Shown one piece after another: positions 17,764 through 26,946 of a stretch of 64,000 nt of DNA. Under the pieces are notes generated by a model that was not told where the DNA came from, ran no database searches, and saw nothing but the letters and a program-made list of their open reading frames with translations. The translations under genes and the position numbers were made by a program. Origin of the DNA: Xanthomonas sacchari (lineage in GTDB: Bacteria > Pseudomonadota > Gammaproteobacteria > Xanthomonadales > Xanthomonadaceae); the NCBI RefSeq assembly GCF_040529065.1, contig NZ_CP132343.1, forward strand, positions 2,790,001-2,854,000. The letters run 5' to 3'. Numbering within the stretch: position 1 is the first letter of the stretch; every line of letters starts with the position of its first letter.

Positions 17764-17804
17764 GATATTCAAAATATCTGCTCATGGTAGCAAGCAGATA
17801 TTTT
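17764..17804. promoter_or_regulatory. overlapping inverted repeats, probable LysR operator
   Basis: Two palindromes overlap: GATATT-CAA-AATATC (17764-17778) and a longer one with perfect 12-base arms AAAATATCTGCT (17771-17782) and AGCAGATATTTT (17793-17804) separated by 10 bases. Together they place three GATAT/ATATC half sites at regular intervals between divergent LysR and methyltransferase genes, as expected for recall and activation sites. Confidence 0.7.
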
Positions 17805-17864
17805 ACATTCCGATTATCCCTGCCTAGCATCGCAGGCCGTGCATCCAGCCATGGTCCACTGCCA

Positions 17865-18641
17865 ATGCCCATCGATTTCCACGCTCACCAGAACCGATAC
17901 ACGTACTCCGGCAGGGACGTCGATCCTGCCTGGATGAACGCCGTGCACGCCCTTGTCGAACCTGCCGGCAAGCGGATTGCCGACGTTGGCTGCGGCGGCG
18001 GACTTTACGCGCTGGCCTGGCATGCGCTGGGCGCCGCCCAGGTCACAGGCGTCGATTTCTCCGCGGAGATGGTGGCTGCGAGCCGCGAGCGAGGCGCTGG
18101 CATGGACAACGTCTGCTTCGTACAAGGTACCGCCACCGCGACGGGGCTTCCCGCGGCGAGCTGCGATGTGGTGTTCCAGCGCGCATTGATTCACCACCTG
18201 CCGGACTACGCGGCGTGCTTTGCCGAGGCGCGTCGCCTGCTGGCGCCCGGTGGCCGCCTGCTGGTGCAGGACCGCACACCCGAGGACGTCGACCTGCCTG
18301 GATCCAGCACGCACCTGCGTGGCTACTTCTTCGACCGCTTTCCGCGGCTTCGCGCCGTCGAGGCCGGCCGTCGACCTACGCACGCGACCGTCGCGGCGGC
18401 AATGCAAGCTGCCGGCTTCACCGACATCGCCGAGCATTCGCTGTGGGAGACACGCAAACGCTATGGTGACTTCGAATCGCTGGCCCTCGACCTGGGGGCA
18501 CGCACCGGTCGCTCGATCCTGCACGAACTGAGCGATGACGAACTGCAGTCGCTGATCGACTACCTCCGTGACCGATTGCCCGCGCACGGGGAAATCGTCG
18601 AGAAAGACCGATGGACCCTCTGGGTTGCACGACCCGCCTGA
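17865..18641 (+). CDS. class I SAM-dependent methyltransferase
   Basis: A 258-residue methyltransferase of the UbiE/type-11 kind: SAM-binding motif I 'IADVGCGGGLYAL' around residues 39-51, acidic residue 'VDFSAEMV', motif 'DVVFQRALIHHLPD', then 'LAPGGRLLVQD'. ATG 17865 was chosen as the last Met before the conserved region; the longer frame from 17784 would include the inverted-repeat DNA. Substrate unknown. Divergent from and probably controlled by the CatM-like LysR. Confidence 0.85.
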   Translation: MPIDFHAHQNRYTYSGRDVDPAWMNAVHALVEPAGKRIADVGCGGGLYALAWHALGAAQVTGVDFSAEMVAASRERGAGMDNVCFVQGTATATGLPAASCDVVFQRALIHHLPDYAACFAEARRLLAPGGRLLVQDRTPEDVDLPGSSTHLRGYFFDRFPRLRAVEAGRRPTHATVAAAMQAAGFTDIAEHSLWETRKRYGDFESLALDLGARTGRSILHELSDDELQSLIDYLRDRLPAHGEIVEKDRWTLWVARPA

Positions 18642-18825
18642 CGACCTGCATGCCATATTTATCCAAGCCGCCGGCGGATCTCAGCGTCGCACCGGTGCCA
18701 CGCCTCCATGTCGAGACCGAATTCGCCGACCCGACGCTTCGACCCGAGCGCCCGGATTGATCCCCTGCCATGCGCCATCGAAGCACGACAACGCTTCGGC
18801 AGTCGCTCCTGAAGCGCAACGAGAC

Positions 18826-19281
18826 ATGAAAACCGACAACACCGCGATCGCGATCCGGCGCGCTCGTGCCGATGAGGGAGCACGTGCAGTCCAGATCTGG
18901 CAGGAGGCGGTCGATGCGACACACCAATTCCTGTCGGCGCCGGATCGCCTCGCCATCCAGACGCTGGTGCGCGAATTCCTGCCCAGCGCGCCGCTGTGGT
19001 TTGCCGTCGATGCGCACGACCGCCCACTGGCGCTGATGCTCATCGAAGACGGGCATATGCAGGCGTTGTTCGTCGACCCCGCATATCGCGGCACCGGCGT
19101 CGGCGCCGCGCTGGTGCGGCAAGGTCTCGCGCTGCATCCGCGCATGACCACCGACGTCAACGAACAGAATCATCAGGCTGTCGGCTTCTACGAAAGAATG
19201 GGTTTCAGGCGCACAGGCCAGTCCCCGCGCGACCACCAGGGCAAGCCCTATCCACTCATCCACCTTGAATACGCGCCCTAG
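18826..19281 (+). CDS. yjaB: GNAT-family N-acetyltransferase, YjaB-like
   Basis: A 151-residue acetyltransferase. 'IRRARADEG', 'IWQEAVDATHQFLSAPDR', 'EFLPSAPLWFAVD', 'HMQALFVDPAYRGTGVG', 'TTDVNEQNHQAVGFYERMGF' and 'GKPYPLIHLEY' follow the Escherichia coli YjaB sequence as I remember it along its whole length. The acetyl-CoA loop is YRGTGVGAAL. YjaB has been described as a protein lysine acetyltransferase; the substrate here is unknown. ATG 18826 gives the family length. It is convergent with the monooxygenase gene that follows. Confidence 0.87.
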   Translation: MKTDNTAIAIRRARADEGARAVQIWQEAVDATHQFLSAPDRLAIQTLVREFLPSAPLWFAVDAHDRPLALMLIEDGHMQALFVDPAYRGTGVGAALVRQGLALHPRMTTDVNEQNHQAVGFYERMGFRRTGQSPRDHQGKPYPLIHLEYAP

Positions 19282-19349
19282 GCGCACTTTGGAACAGCGC
19301 TCGCGGCCTACGCAGGGAGCGGCAGATGCGGAAAGCGTCGGCGCTTGCG

Positions 19350-21035
19350 CTACTCTCTAAAGATCCTGGCGCAGTACGCGCGCAGCCGTTGCGGCGCGTC
19401 GAGCGGGCCGCGGAAGGCGATATGACCGTCGGGCCGCACCAGCACCATCGCGGGATCGCCTTCGACGCCGTAGGCACCATGTGCCAACCCATCCAGGTCG
19501 AACAGCGCCGTGGCGTCGCCAGCCTGCGGTACCGCCTTGCCAAGGATCAACCGCGGCCGGACCCACTCCCACGCATGGAGCTGCGCCAACGCACCACGCA
19601 TCGCCATCAAGGCGTCCTGCTGCCGGGCATCAAACAGCAACAAGGTCCAGCCCCAGGTCACGCCATCGGGGTTGTACAGATGCGCGAACAGCGTCGTGGA
19701 CGCACCGTCCTGGGCGATGACGGTCGCATCCGGTGCGCGGTCGCCAGGATGCGGAACGCGTCGGTGCACGATCTCCCGCAATCCCTTGAGGTGGTCTTCG
19801 TTCAAGGGGCTGTCGGGATAGGCGACGGACAGTTGCTGGAGATCGTCAGTGCCCTGGATCAGCGCGCCGATGTTGGGCAGGAAACTGGCGGCGATCCCCA
19901 TGGCCGTATCCTTGATGGCGCCGCGATACACGCTGTTCCGGAAGCCCTTTTCCTGCTGCGCATCCAGACGGCGGTGTTCGCCGCCGCGTTCCAGCCCGTA
20001 GGATTCCAGCAGCACCGGTGCGGCCTTGCCGTCGAGCGCCATCGCCAGCCGCCATGCCAGGCCGACCGCATCCTGCAGCCCGGCGTTCATGCCCTGGCCG
20101 CCCGCGGGCAGGGTGAGATGGCCGGCATCGCCGACCAGGAACACGCGTCCCTCGGCGTAGCGCGAGGTCACGCCATGCTGGAAGCGGCTGTGGGTGATCC
20201 AGATCGGATCGCTGAGCTCCAGCGTCTCGTCTTCGGTGACCTCACGCGCGATGGCCTGCAGTTCTTCCAGGGTCGGATCGCGATCGGGGATGCCCGCGTC
20301 GTCGGACAGGAAGAACAGCCGGTGGTAGCCCTCCCACACCGGCAGCACGCCGCAGAAGCCCTTGGGGTAATAGAAGAACCACAGGTGATCGAAATCGGTG
20401 GAGCGGCGCCAGCGCAGTTTCGCGTCGAGCTGGCGGTTCATGCAGTGGGGCAGCTTCTCCGTCGCGAAGTCCGCGCCGATCTGCTTGCGCACGAAGCCTT
20501 CGGCGCCGTCCGCGCCCACCAGGTAGCGGCAGCGCAGGCGCTCGACCGGGCGCCCTTCGACCGGCTCACCGTCGTCGTTCACCGTCGCGACCGTCACGCT
20601 GACGCCGTTTGCATCCTGTTCGAAGCCGACTACCTTGCGGCCGCTTTCGAGCGCAGCTCCGCCGGTCTCGATCTGCCGGGTGAGCACGTTCTCGATGACG
20701 TCCTGGCCGCTGTACAGCACCTCCGGATACGGACTGGCGACCTGCGCAATCGCGATCGGATCCACCGTCTTGCCGTTCAACAGGGTGTTGATCTGGGTGA
20801 TCCGGTACGCCTGCTCGGCCAGGGCATCGCGGATGCCGATGCTCGCCAGCAGCTCTTGCGGGCGCGCCCAGAGATTGTTGGCGCGCGAATGCGGCTTTGG
20901 CTGCGTGCGTTGCTCGAAGATGCGGAATCGCACCCCATGGTGGGCCAACGCGCAGGCGCTGGTCAGGCCAACTGGCCCGCCACCGATGATGATGACGTCC
21001 GTATCGAAGCCGTCGGGATGCGAGGCAAGCGCCAT
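19350..21035 (-). CDS. FAD-dependent aromatic-ring monooxygenase (PheA/TfdB type)
   Basis: A 561-residue flavoprotein hydroxylase: FAD-binding 'GGGPVGLTSACAL' near residue 19, DG motif 'YLVGADGAEGFVRK', GD motif 'VFLVGDAGHLTLPAGGQGMNAGLQDAVGLAWRLA', and a C-terminal thioredoxin-like domain ('LLLFDARQQD... VRPDGHIAFRG') as in phenol or chlorophenol hydroxylases. It likely hydroxylates an aromatic substrate with NAD(P)H and oxygen. ATG 21035 is preceded by AAGGAGAG, which decides the start. It follows a MarR gene by 45 bases on the same strand and is probably repressed by it. Confidence 0.87.
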   Translation of the reverse strand: MALASHPDGFDTDVIIIGGGPVGLTSACALAHHGVRFRIFEQRTQPKPHSRANNLWARPQELLASIGIRDALAEQAYRITQINTLLNGKTVDPIAIAQVASPYPEVLYSGQDVIENVLTRQIETGGAALESGRKVVGFEQDANGVSVTVATVNDDGEPVEGRPVERLRCRYLVGADGAEGFVRKQIGADFATEKLPHCMNRQLDAKLRWRRSTDFDHLWFFYYPKGFCGVLPVWEGYHRLFFLSDDAGIPDRDPTLEELQAIAREVTEDETLELSDPIWITHSRFQHGVTSRYAEGRVFLVGDAGHLTLPAGGQGMNAGLQDAVGLAWRLAMALDGKAAPVLLESYGLERGGEHRRLDAQQEKGFRNSVYRGAIKDTAMGIAASFLPNIGALIQGTDDLQQLSVAYPDSPLNEDHLKGLREIVHRRVPHPGDRAPDATVIAQDGASTTLFAHLYNPDGVTWGWTLLLFDARQQDALMAMRGALAQLHAWEWVRPRLILGKAVPQAGDATALFDLDGLAHGAYGVEGDPAMVLVRPDGHIAFRGPLDAPQRLRAYCARIFRE

Positions 21036-21080
21036 GGTCTCTCCTTGGGATGAGTTGTGTGGCACGCAGGCTTGCGCGCT

Positions 21081-21536
21081 TCATTCGGCCAGCGACTGAT
21101 CGAGGGCGTCGCGCATGTCCAGGAGCACCGCGATGGCGGTCCTGACGCGCTCGGCACCCAGTCGGTCGATCAGGTGCTGATCGAGCGACGCGACTGCGGC
21201 TTCGGCGGCGCCCAAGGCTGCGCGTCCCGCCGGCGTCAACACCACCAGCTTGGCGCGCGCATGGTGCGGATTGGTCTCGAAGACGACGAACCCGTGTTCG
21301 GCCAGCAACTCGACCACGCGCTGCACCGCCTGCCGGGTCAGGCCCATGTTGCGGGCGATATGCGCCACCGGCAGCGGCACCGGCGAGTAGCCCAGCGCAC
21401 CGAGCACTTGCCACCATGCGGTGGTCAGCCCGATCGGGCGCACCAACCGGTTGCCCATGTCGACCAGGCGGCCGTTGGTGGCGAACACCGCAAGGACCAG
21501 CTCGCGAACCAGCAAGGGAAGGTTTTCCGTAGCCAT
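21081..21536 (-). CDS. MarR-family transcriptional regulator
   Basis: A 151-residue winged-helix protein: recognition region 'PVPLPVAHIARNMGLTRQAVQRVVELLAEHGFV' and wing 'ETNPHHARAKLVVLTPAG' are typical MarR. First gene of a two-gene unit with the FAD monooxygenase. A perfect palindrome lies 14 bases upstream of its ATG (21551-21572), consistent with self-repression and induction by a phenolic ligand, as is known for this family; the ligand itself is inferred. Confidence 0.9.
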   Translation of the reverse strand: MATENLPLLVRELVLAVFATNGRLVDMGNRLVRPIGLTTAWWQVLGALGYSPVPLPVAHIARNMGLTRQAVQRVVELLAEHGFVVFETNPHHARAKLVVLTPAGRAALGAAEAAVASLDQHLIDRLGAERVRTAIAVLLDMRDALDQSLAE

Positions 21537-21550
21537 GCACCATCCTGTCA

Positions 21551-21572
21551 ATTTGACAGCATGTTGTCAAAT
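21551..21572. promoter_or_regulatory. MarR operator candidate, 8-bp perfect arms
   Basis: ATTTGACA-N6-TGTCAAAT is a perfect inverted repeat directly upstream of the marR-type gene. TTGACA within it could also be a -35 element, so repressor binding would block polymerase. No other gene start is nearby on the plus strand. Confidence 0.75.
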
Positions 21573-21732
21573 AACTCACAACAACGTGGTGTCGCTCCGA
21601 CGCACCTCCGGGGCTCCTCGGCGTGACTGCTGAACTTCGGCATGTGCTGTCGCAGCGCCTTGGGCGGGTCGCCCCTACCTAGCGACCGCCGGCGACGGAT
21701 CGGCGGCGGCATTGCCGCGCCCACCGCTGGCA

Positions 21733-22623
21733 CTAGGAATCTGCTGGCGCAGCGGTGGGCTGCAGCAGCAGCCGCACCAACGGATTCGGAAACCGCCGCG
21801 CCATGGTCACGGCGTGGAAGGTCTCCACGATGTCCGGCAATTGATCGCCCTCCACCAGCACGCCCGCGGCGATCTCGTCCTTGACCACGATCGGCGGGAG
21901 CACGGCCAGGCCGATGTCCTCGCGTGCCAGCAGGCGCATCATCGCCATGTCCTCCACTTCCGCCACGATCTGCGGGCGCACGCCCAGGCGATCGGCCAGG
22001 GCATCGAATCCCGCGCGCACACTGTTGTCCACCGTCGGCAGGATGATGGGATGCTGGCGAAGCCGATCGGCGACGCTGGCGGCATGGCCCAGCCGATCCG
22101 GCGTACCCACCAGGCTGACCGGTCGCTCGGCGAGCCGATGGGTCACGAACGGGGTCAGCGCATCGCTCGGCGGCGCCTGATTCAGCAGCACCACGTCGAG
22201 GTTGAGTGCTTCCAGCGCCCGCAGCAGTTCGCCGGCGCTGCCCGAGCGCAGGATCAGGTCGATATCGGTGCGGCCGAGCAGCGGCCGCAGGAACTCCAAC
22301 TGGAAGTTGCGCGACAGCGTGGCCAGCGAACCGACCCGCAGCGCCTGCCGCGCGGCGCCGGTCTGCCGCAGCGTGCCCAGCAGCTCATCGCCGGTGGCGA
22401 AGATCGCATCGGCGTGGTCCAGCGCGATCTGCCCGGCCTCGGTCAAATGCAATTGCCGCCCGCGCCGCTCGAACAGCGCGTGGCCCAGACGCTCCTCCAA
22501 CTTGCGGATCTGCACCGACAGGGCCGATTGCGTGAGGTTGAGCCGCTCGGCGGTGCGGGTGAGATTGCCGTCGTGGGCCACGGCCCAGAAGTAGCGCAGG
22601 TGGTTGTAGTTCAGGGCGGCCAT
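21733..22623 (-). CDS. LysR-family regulator (NhaR-like) divergent from dabAB
   Basis: A 296-residue LysR protein with HTH 'LNYNHLRYFWAVAHDGNLTRTAERLNLTQSALSVQIRKLEERLG' and 'LFERRGRQLHLTEAG', the NhaR-like branch. ATG 22623 is inside a perfect palindrome that overlaps its start. It is divergent from dabB, which starts 108 bases away, so it is the likely regulator of the inorganic-carbon pump; NhaR itself responds to sodium, but the signal here is unknown. A decayed paralogous fragment lies at 16719-16817. Confidence 0.9.
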   Translation of the reverse strand: MAALNYNHLRYFWAVAHDGNLTRTAERLNLTQSALSVQIRKLEERLGHALFERRGRQLHLTEAGQIALDHADAIFATGDELLGTLRQTGAARQALRVGSLATLSRNFQLEFLRPLLGRTDIDLILRSGSAGELLRALEALNLDVVLLNQAPPSDALTPFVTHRLAERPVSLVGTPDRLGHAASVADRLRQHPIILPTVDNSVRAGFDALADRLGVRPQIVAEVEDMAMMRLLAREDIGLAVLPPIVVKDEIAAGVLVEGDQLPDIVETFHAVTMARRFPNPLVRLLLQPTAAPADS

Positions 22624-22644
22624 CGTTCGATAATAACGAACGAT
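22622..22644. promoter_or_regulatory. LysR operator candidate in the dabAB promoter
   Basis: ATCGTTCG (22622-22629), seven-base spacer, CGAACGAT (22637-22644): perfect eight-base arms with the spacing usual for LysR boxes. It overlaps the LysR start codon and lies about 90 bases upstream of dabB, fitting autorepression plus activation of dabB. Confidence 0.7.
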
Positions 22645-22730
22645 ATCGTGAAAACAATGAATTTTTGTTCGGCCCCAGCGATCGCTATCGTGGCGCCGCC
22701 CGCCACCGCGCCCGATCCGAGGGGACTGCC

Positions 22731-24302
22731 TTGTCGCTCTATCTGCTGCCGCTCTCTGCCCCATTGCTGTTGCTGGTCGCCGCCGTGTTCGGCTTTGTCC
22801 GCAACGGCCGACGCCCCCGCTTCCTCCCCGCCTTCGCCGAAAGTGCCGCGTTCGGCGCATTGATCGTCGCCATCGCCTCGTTGGCGCTGCTGATCGCCCG
22901 GCGCGCCGGCGACAGCGAACTGCTCGGAGCGAACGGCATCGGCCTCTCGGTCCGGCTCGATGCGGTGAGCACCACGATGCTGCTGCTGGTCGCCTTCGTC
23001 GGCTGGATCGTGGTGCGCTACACCCGCACCTATCTCGATGGCGAGGCGCGCCAGGGCTACTTCACCGGTTGGTTGTGCGTCGCGCTCGCCGCGGTGTTGC
23101 TGCTCGTGCAGGCCGGCAACCTGGTCCAGATCGTGGTGGCCTGGATCGCGACCAGCATCGCGCTCAATCGCCTGCTGCTGTTCTATCCCGACCGCGTGGC
23201 GGCGCAGCGCGCCGCACGCAAGAAGCGCCTGTTCTCCAGCATCGGCGCCATCGCCCTGGTGGGTGCGGCCGCGCTGGTCTGGAACAGCCTGGGCACCACC
23301 GACATCGCCACGATCAACACCCTGGCCCGCAGCGGCCAGCACGGCTGGTCGCTGACCGCGGCCGCCGCCCTGCTTGCGCTGGCCGCGGTGCTGAAATCGG
23401 CGCAGTTCCCGACCCACGGCTGGCTCACCGAGATGATGGAGGCGCCCACGCCGGTGTCGGCGCTGCTGCATGCCGGGGTGGTCAACGGCGGCGGCTTCCT
23501 GCTGATCCGCTTCGCCGACCTGATGCTGGCCGCTCCGGGCGTGCTCGCCGTGCTGGCGATGCTGGGCGGGTTCACCGCGCTGTTCGGTGCGCTGGTGATG
23601 CTGACCCAGCCCGCGGTCAAGACCTCGCTGGCCTGGTCCACGGTCGCGCAGATGGGCTTCATGATCCTGCAGTGCGGGCTGGCGCTGTTCCCGCTGGCGC
23701 TGCTGCATATCGTCGCGCACTCGCTGTACAAGGCGCATGCCTTCCTGGCCTCCGGCGGCGCGGTCGAGCAGGTGGCATCGATTCGCCGGCCCGGGCCGGT
23801 GGCGGTGCCCGATGGGGCCGCGGTCGGCCGCGCCTTCCTGATCGCGCTGGCAATCTACATCGGCATCGGCGCGGCCTTCGGGTTCGCCTTCGGCTTCGGG
23901 CACAAGTCGCCACAGGCGCTGGCCCTGGGCGCCATCCTGATCTTCGGTGTGGCGTACCTGCTGGCCCAGGGCCTGGCCGATGCCGCGCCGCGTCCGCTCA
24001 CCCGCAGGACCGCGCTCTACGCCAGCGCCGCTGCGGTCGGCTATTTCGCGCTGCAGACCGCCGCCGAATGGCTGACCGCGGGCGTGCTGCCGGCAACGCC
24101 GGCACCGGGTCGGCTGGAGTGGACGCTGATGGCGCTGGCGGTGCTGAGCTTCGGCCTGGTGGCGGTGGCGCAGGCGCTGTTCCCGCTGTGGGCGACGCAC
24201 CCGGCCGCCGCCGGACTGCGCGTGCATCTCTCCAATGGCCTGTATGCCAACGCCACGCTCGATCGCCTGCTCGGCGGCTGGTCCGTCCGCAAGACCTCGT
24301 GA
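22731..24302 (+). CDS. dabB: DabB, proton-conducting membrane subunit of the DAB inorganic-carbon transporter
   Basis: About 523 residues of NuoL/MrpA-like proton-translocating membrane protein with many hydrophobic helices; key segment 'KSAQFPTHGWLTEMMEAPTPVSALLHAGVVNGGG' carries the conserved Lys and Pro-rich broken-helix residues of these subunits, followed by 'SLAWSTVAQMGFM' and 'HSLYKAHAFL'. The partner gene dabA follows 23 bases later, which identifies it as DabB rather than Complex I. I place the start at TTG 22731 with GAGGGGA before it, giving SLYLLPLSAPLLLL; no ATG is available. Known role: ion-gradient-driven energising of CO2 hydration by DabA. Confidence 0.85.
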   Translation: MSLYLLPLSAPLLLLVAAVFGFVRNGRRPRFLPAFAESAAFGALIVAIASLALLIARRAGDSELLGANGIGLSVRLDAVSTTMLLLVAFVGWIVVRYTRTYLDGEARQGYFTGWLCVALAAVLLLVQAGNLVQIVVAWIATSIALNRLLLFYPDRVAAQRAARKKRLFSSIGAIALVGAAALVWNSLGTTDIATINTLARSGQHGWSLTAAAALLALAAVLKSAQFPTHGWLTEMMEAPTPVSALLHAGVVNGGGFLLIRFADLMLAAPGVLAVLAMLGGFTALFGALVMLTQPAVKTSLAWSTVAQMGFMILQCGLALFPLALLHIVAHSLYKAHAFLASGGAVEQVASIRRPGPVAVPDGAAVGRAFLIALAIYIGIGAAFGFAFGFGHKSPQALALGAILIFGVAYLLAQGLADAAPRPLTRRTALYASAAAVGYFALQTAAEWLTAGVLPATPAPGRLEWTLMALAVLSFGLVAVAQALFPLWATHPAAAGLRVHLSNGLYANATLDRLLGGWSVRKTS

Positions 24303-24325
24303 CTCCCTAACCGCCAGGACACCCA

Positions 24326-26761
24326 ATGCTGATGACCACCACCGACGTGTCGCCCCTGTCCCACGCTGCGATCATCGCCGCCGCCGCGCGTGCGGCGCGC
24401 GCCATTCCCCCGCTGTGGCCGCTCGCCTCGAGCGTGGCAGTCAATCCCTTCCTCGGCCAGACCGGCGAACCGCTGCCGATCGCGGCGGCGCGGCTGCGGC
24501 GCGCGGCCGGCATCGCCGTGACCATGCCGCGCGCCTGGTATGCGCAGCGGCTGCAGTCCGGCGAGATCGCCGAAGAGGATCTGCATGCAGCTTGGCACGC
24601 CGCACCGGCCGCCCTGCGTCCGCCGAGCGTGTCCGCACTGAAGCTTGCCATCGAAGCCACGTGCCCTGCCCCGCAGGCGATCCCGACCGTCGCCGATCTG
24701 GCACGCGATGCGTCGCAGGTCGACTGGCCGGGCATCGTCGAAGAGCGCATCGGACACTGGGCCGCCAGCTACTTCGATCAGGGCCAGGCGCTGTGGGTCG
24801 CCGGACAATCCGGCGGCGCCTATAACGCATGGCGACTGGTCGCGACCCACGATCTGACGCCGGAAATCGCCGGACTCGCCCGATTCGCCCAGCAGGTGGC
24901 GGACGCGCCAGCGACTGCCGAAGAGGCGATCATCGAGGGGGTCGCCCGCCTCGGCCTCGCGCCAGACGCGCTGGAGGGCTATTTCCACCGCCTGCTGACC
25001 ACGCTGGGCGGCTGGAGCCAGGTTGCGCGGTATCGGCTCTGGCAAGCGGAGTTGAGCGGCGGAACCGATGCCTGCGTCACCGACCTGCTCGCCATCCGCA
25101 TCAGTTGGGACGCCGCGCTGCTGGGCAAGTTCGGTGCGGCGATCGCGCCGCAGTGGCGAAGCGCCATCGACGCCTACAGCGCGCCGGTGGCGGCGACACC
25201 GGACGATGTCGTCGACAGCCTCCTGCAGGAAGCGGCCGAACGCGCGGCGCAGCGGCGGCTCGACGCGCTGCTTGCGGCACCCACCTCGCTCCCGGCGGCG
25301 CCCGAGCGGATGAAGCTGCAGATGGCCTTCTGCATCGACGTGCGCTCGGAAGTGTTCCGCCGCGCGCTGGAAAGCCTGGATGCCGGCGTCCAGACCCTGG
25401 GATTCGCCGGATTCTTCGGGCTGGGCATCGGCCATCGGCGGTTCGCCTCGGACGTGGTCGAGGCACGCCTTCCGGTGCTGCTGACACCAGCGGTGCACAC
25501 CTGCGCGGAAGCGCCGACGGCCTCGGTGGCCGAGGCGGACCTCGCCGCGCGGATCGCGGCGCGTGCGAAGCGTGCCTGGGGACGCTTCAAGCTGGCCGCC
25601 ATTTCCTCGTTCGCCTTCGTCGAGGCCACCGGCCCGATCTACGTCGCCAAGCTGCTGCGCGATGGCTTGGGACTGACGCGCCGCGCGGCGCCGAACGATC
25701 CCGCGCCGCGCCCGGCCGACGCGCTCGACCTCGACACGCGCCTGACCATGGCCACGCGCATCCTCACCGCGATGTCGCTCACCAGCGGGTTCGCGCGACT
25801 TGTCGTGATCGCCGGCCACGGGGCAAACGTGGTCAACAATCCGCATGCCAGCGCCCTGCACTGCGGCGCCTGCGGCGGCTACTCCGGCGAAGTGAACGCG
25901 CGTCTGCTGGCCGCGCTGCTCAACGACTCCGAGCTACGCGCCGGTCTCGCCGAACGCGGCATCGCGATCCCCGCCGACACGTTGTTCGTCGGCGCCCTGC
26001 ACGACACCACGACCGATGCGGTCACGCTGTACGGCGCCGACCATCCTTCGCCCGACCATGCCGCCGACATCGACCAGGCGGCGCGTTGGCTGCACGCCGC
26101 CGGCGCGCTGGCGCGCGGCGAGCGCGCCCTGCGCCTGCCGCGCGCGCAGCGCAGCCAGGACATCGCGCCTCGCGCCCGCGACTGGGCCGAGCTGCGTCCG
26201 GAATGGGCGCTGGCCGGCTGCCAGGCTTTCATCGCCGCCCCGCGTGCGCGCACGGCCGGGCGCGACCTGGCCGGACGCGCCTTCCTGCACGACTACGACT
26301 GGCGGCGCGACGAGGGCTTCGGTGTGCTGGAATTGATCCTGACCGCCCCGGTCGTGGTCGCCAGCTGGATCAGCCTGCAGTATTACGGCTCGACCGTCGC
26401 GCCCGAGGTCTTCGGCGCCGGCAACAAGCTGCTGCACAACGTCACTGGCGGCATCGGCGTGGTCGAGGGCAACGGCGGCCTGCTGCGCGGCGGACTCCCC
26501 TGGCAATCGGTCCACGACGGCGAACGGCTCATCCACGAACCGCTGCGGCTGTCGGTGCTGATCGAAGCGCCGACTGACGCGATCACCGACATCCTCGAAC
26601 GCCATCCGCAGGTTCGCGCGCTGTTCGACAATCGCTGGCTGCATCTGTTCGCGCTGGACGACCAGGGCCGCATGGCGTCGCGCTACAACGGCGAGTTGCG
26701 CTGGGAGGCGTGTCCTGGCGATGCGCGGTCCAGGCGCAGCGCCGTGCCAGCACACGCGTGA
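24326..26761 (+). CDS. dabA: DabA, zinc-dependent catalytic subunit of the DAB inorganic-carbon transporter (DUF2309/UPF0753)
   Basis: An 811-residue protein with the beta-carbonic-anhydrase-like zinc site of DabA: C336 and D338 in 'FCIDVRSE', H498 in '[15 protein letters not shown]', and C513 in 'LHCGACGG'. The 2- and 15-residue spacings equal those known for characterised DabA. Other family segments include '[14 protein letters not shown]' near the N-terminus and '[14 protein letters not shown]' near the C-terminus. It likely converts CO2 to bicarbonate one way, energised by DabB, at the inner membrane. In a heterotroph this supports growth at low CO2; that role here is inferred. ATG 24332 is an alternative start. 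Confidence 0.92.
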   Translation: MLMTTTDVSPLSHAAIIAAAARAARAIPPLWPLASSVAVNPFLGQTGEPLPIAAARLRRAAGIAVTMPRAWYAQRLQSGEIAEEDLHAAWHAAPAALRPPSVSALKLAIEATCPAPQAIPTVADLARDASQVDWPGIVEERIGHWAASYFDQGQALWVAGQSGGAYNAWRLVATHDLTPEIAGLARFAQQVADAPATAEEAIIEGVARLGLAPDALEGYFHRLLTTLGGWSQVARYRLWQAELSGGTDACVTDLLAIRISWDAALLGKFGAAIAPQWRSAIDAYSAPVAATPDDVVDSLLQEAAERAAQRRLDALLAAPTSLPAAPERMKLQMAFCIDVRSEVFRRALESLDAGVQTLGFAGFFGLGIGHRRFASDVVEARLPVLLTPAVHTCAEAPTASVAEADLAARIAARAKRAWGRFKLAAISSFAFVEATGPIYVAKLLRDGLGLTRRAAPNDPAPRPADALDLDTRLTMATRILTAMSLTSGFARLVVIAGHGANVVNNPHASALHCGACGGYSGEVNARLLAALLNDSELRAGLAERGIAIPADTLFVGALHDTTTDAVTLYGADHPSPDHAADIDQAARWLHAAGALARGERALRLPRAQRSQDIAPRARDWAELRPEWALAGCQAFIAAPRARTAGRDLAGRAFLHDYDWRRDEGFGVLELILTAPVVVASWISLQYYGSTVAPEVFGAGNKLLHNVTGGIGVVEGNGGLLRGGLPWQSVHDGERLIHEPLRLSVLIEAPTDAITDILERHPQVRALFDNRWLHLFALDDQGRMASRYNGELRWEACPGDARSRRSAVPAHA

Positions 26762-26946
26762 CTCACCTCCGGTCCATCCTGCCGCTCTCAAGCGCAAAGG
26801 GCGTGCTCTCCGGAAACCGAAGCAGACAGAGACCGCGCCGGACGCTGCCTGTCTGGCCGGCGCGATCTCCTCCGCATCGGCATGTCTCGGCACCTTGTTG
26901 CCCGATCGCGCCGAACAATGCGCCGCACTGTTGCTCGGTCATGCGC

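Noticed and set aside
22665-22730. start at 22665 for dabB
   Set aside because: That codon is TTG in AT-rich promoter DNA and adds an Arg-rich segment not expected for this membrane protein.
26762-26946. gene between dabA and azoR
   Set aside because: Open frames here extend out of neighbouring genes and lack starts with ribosome sites.
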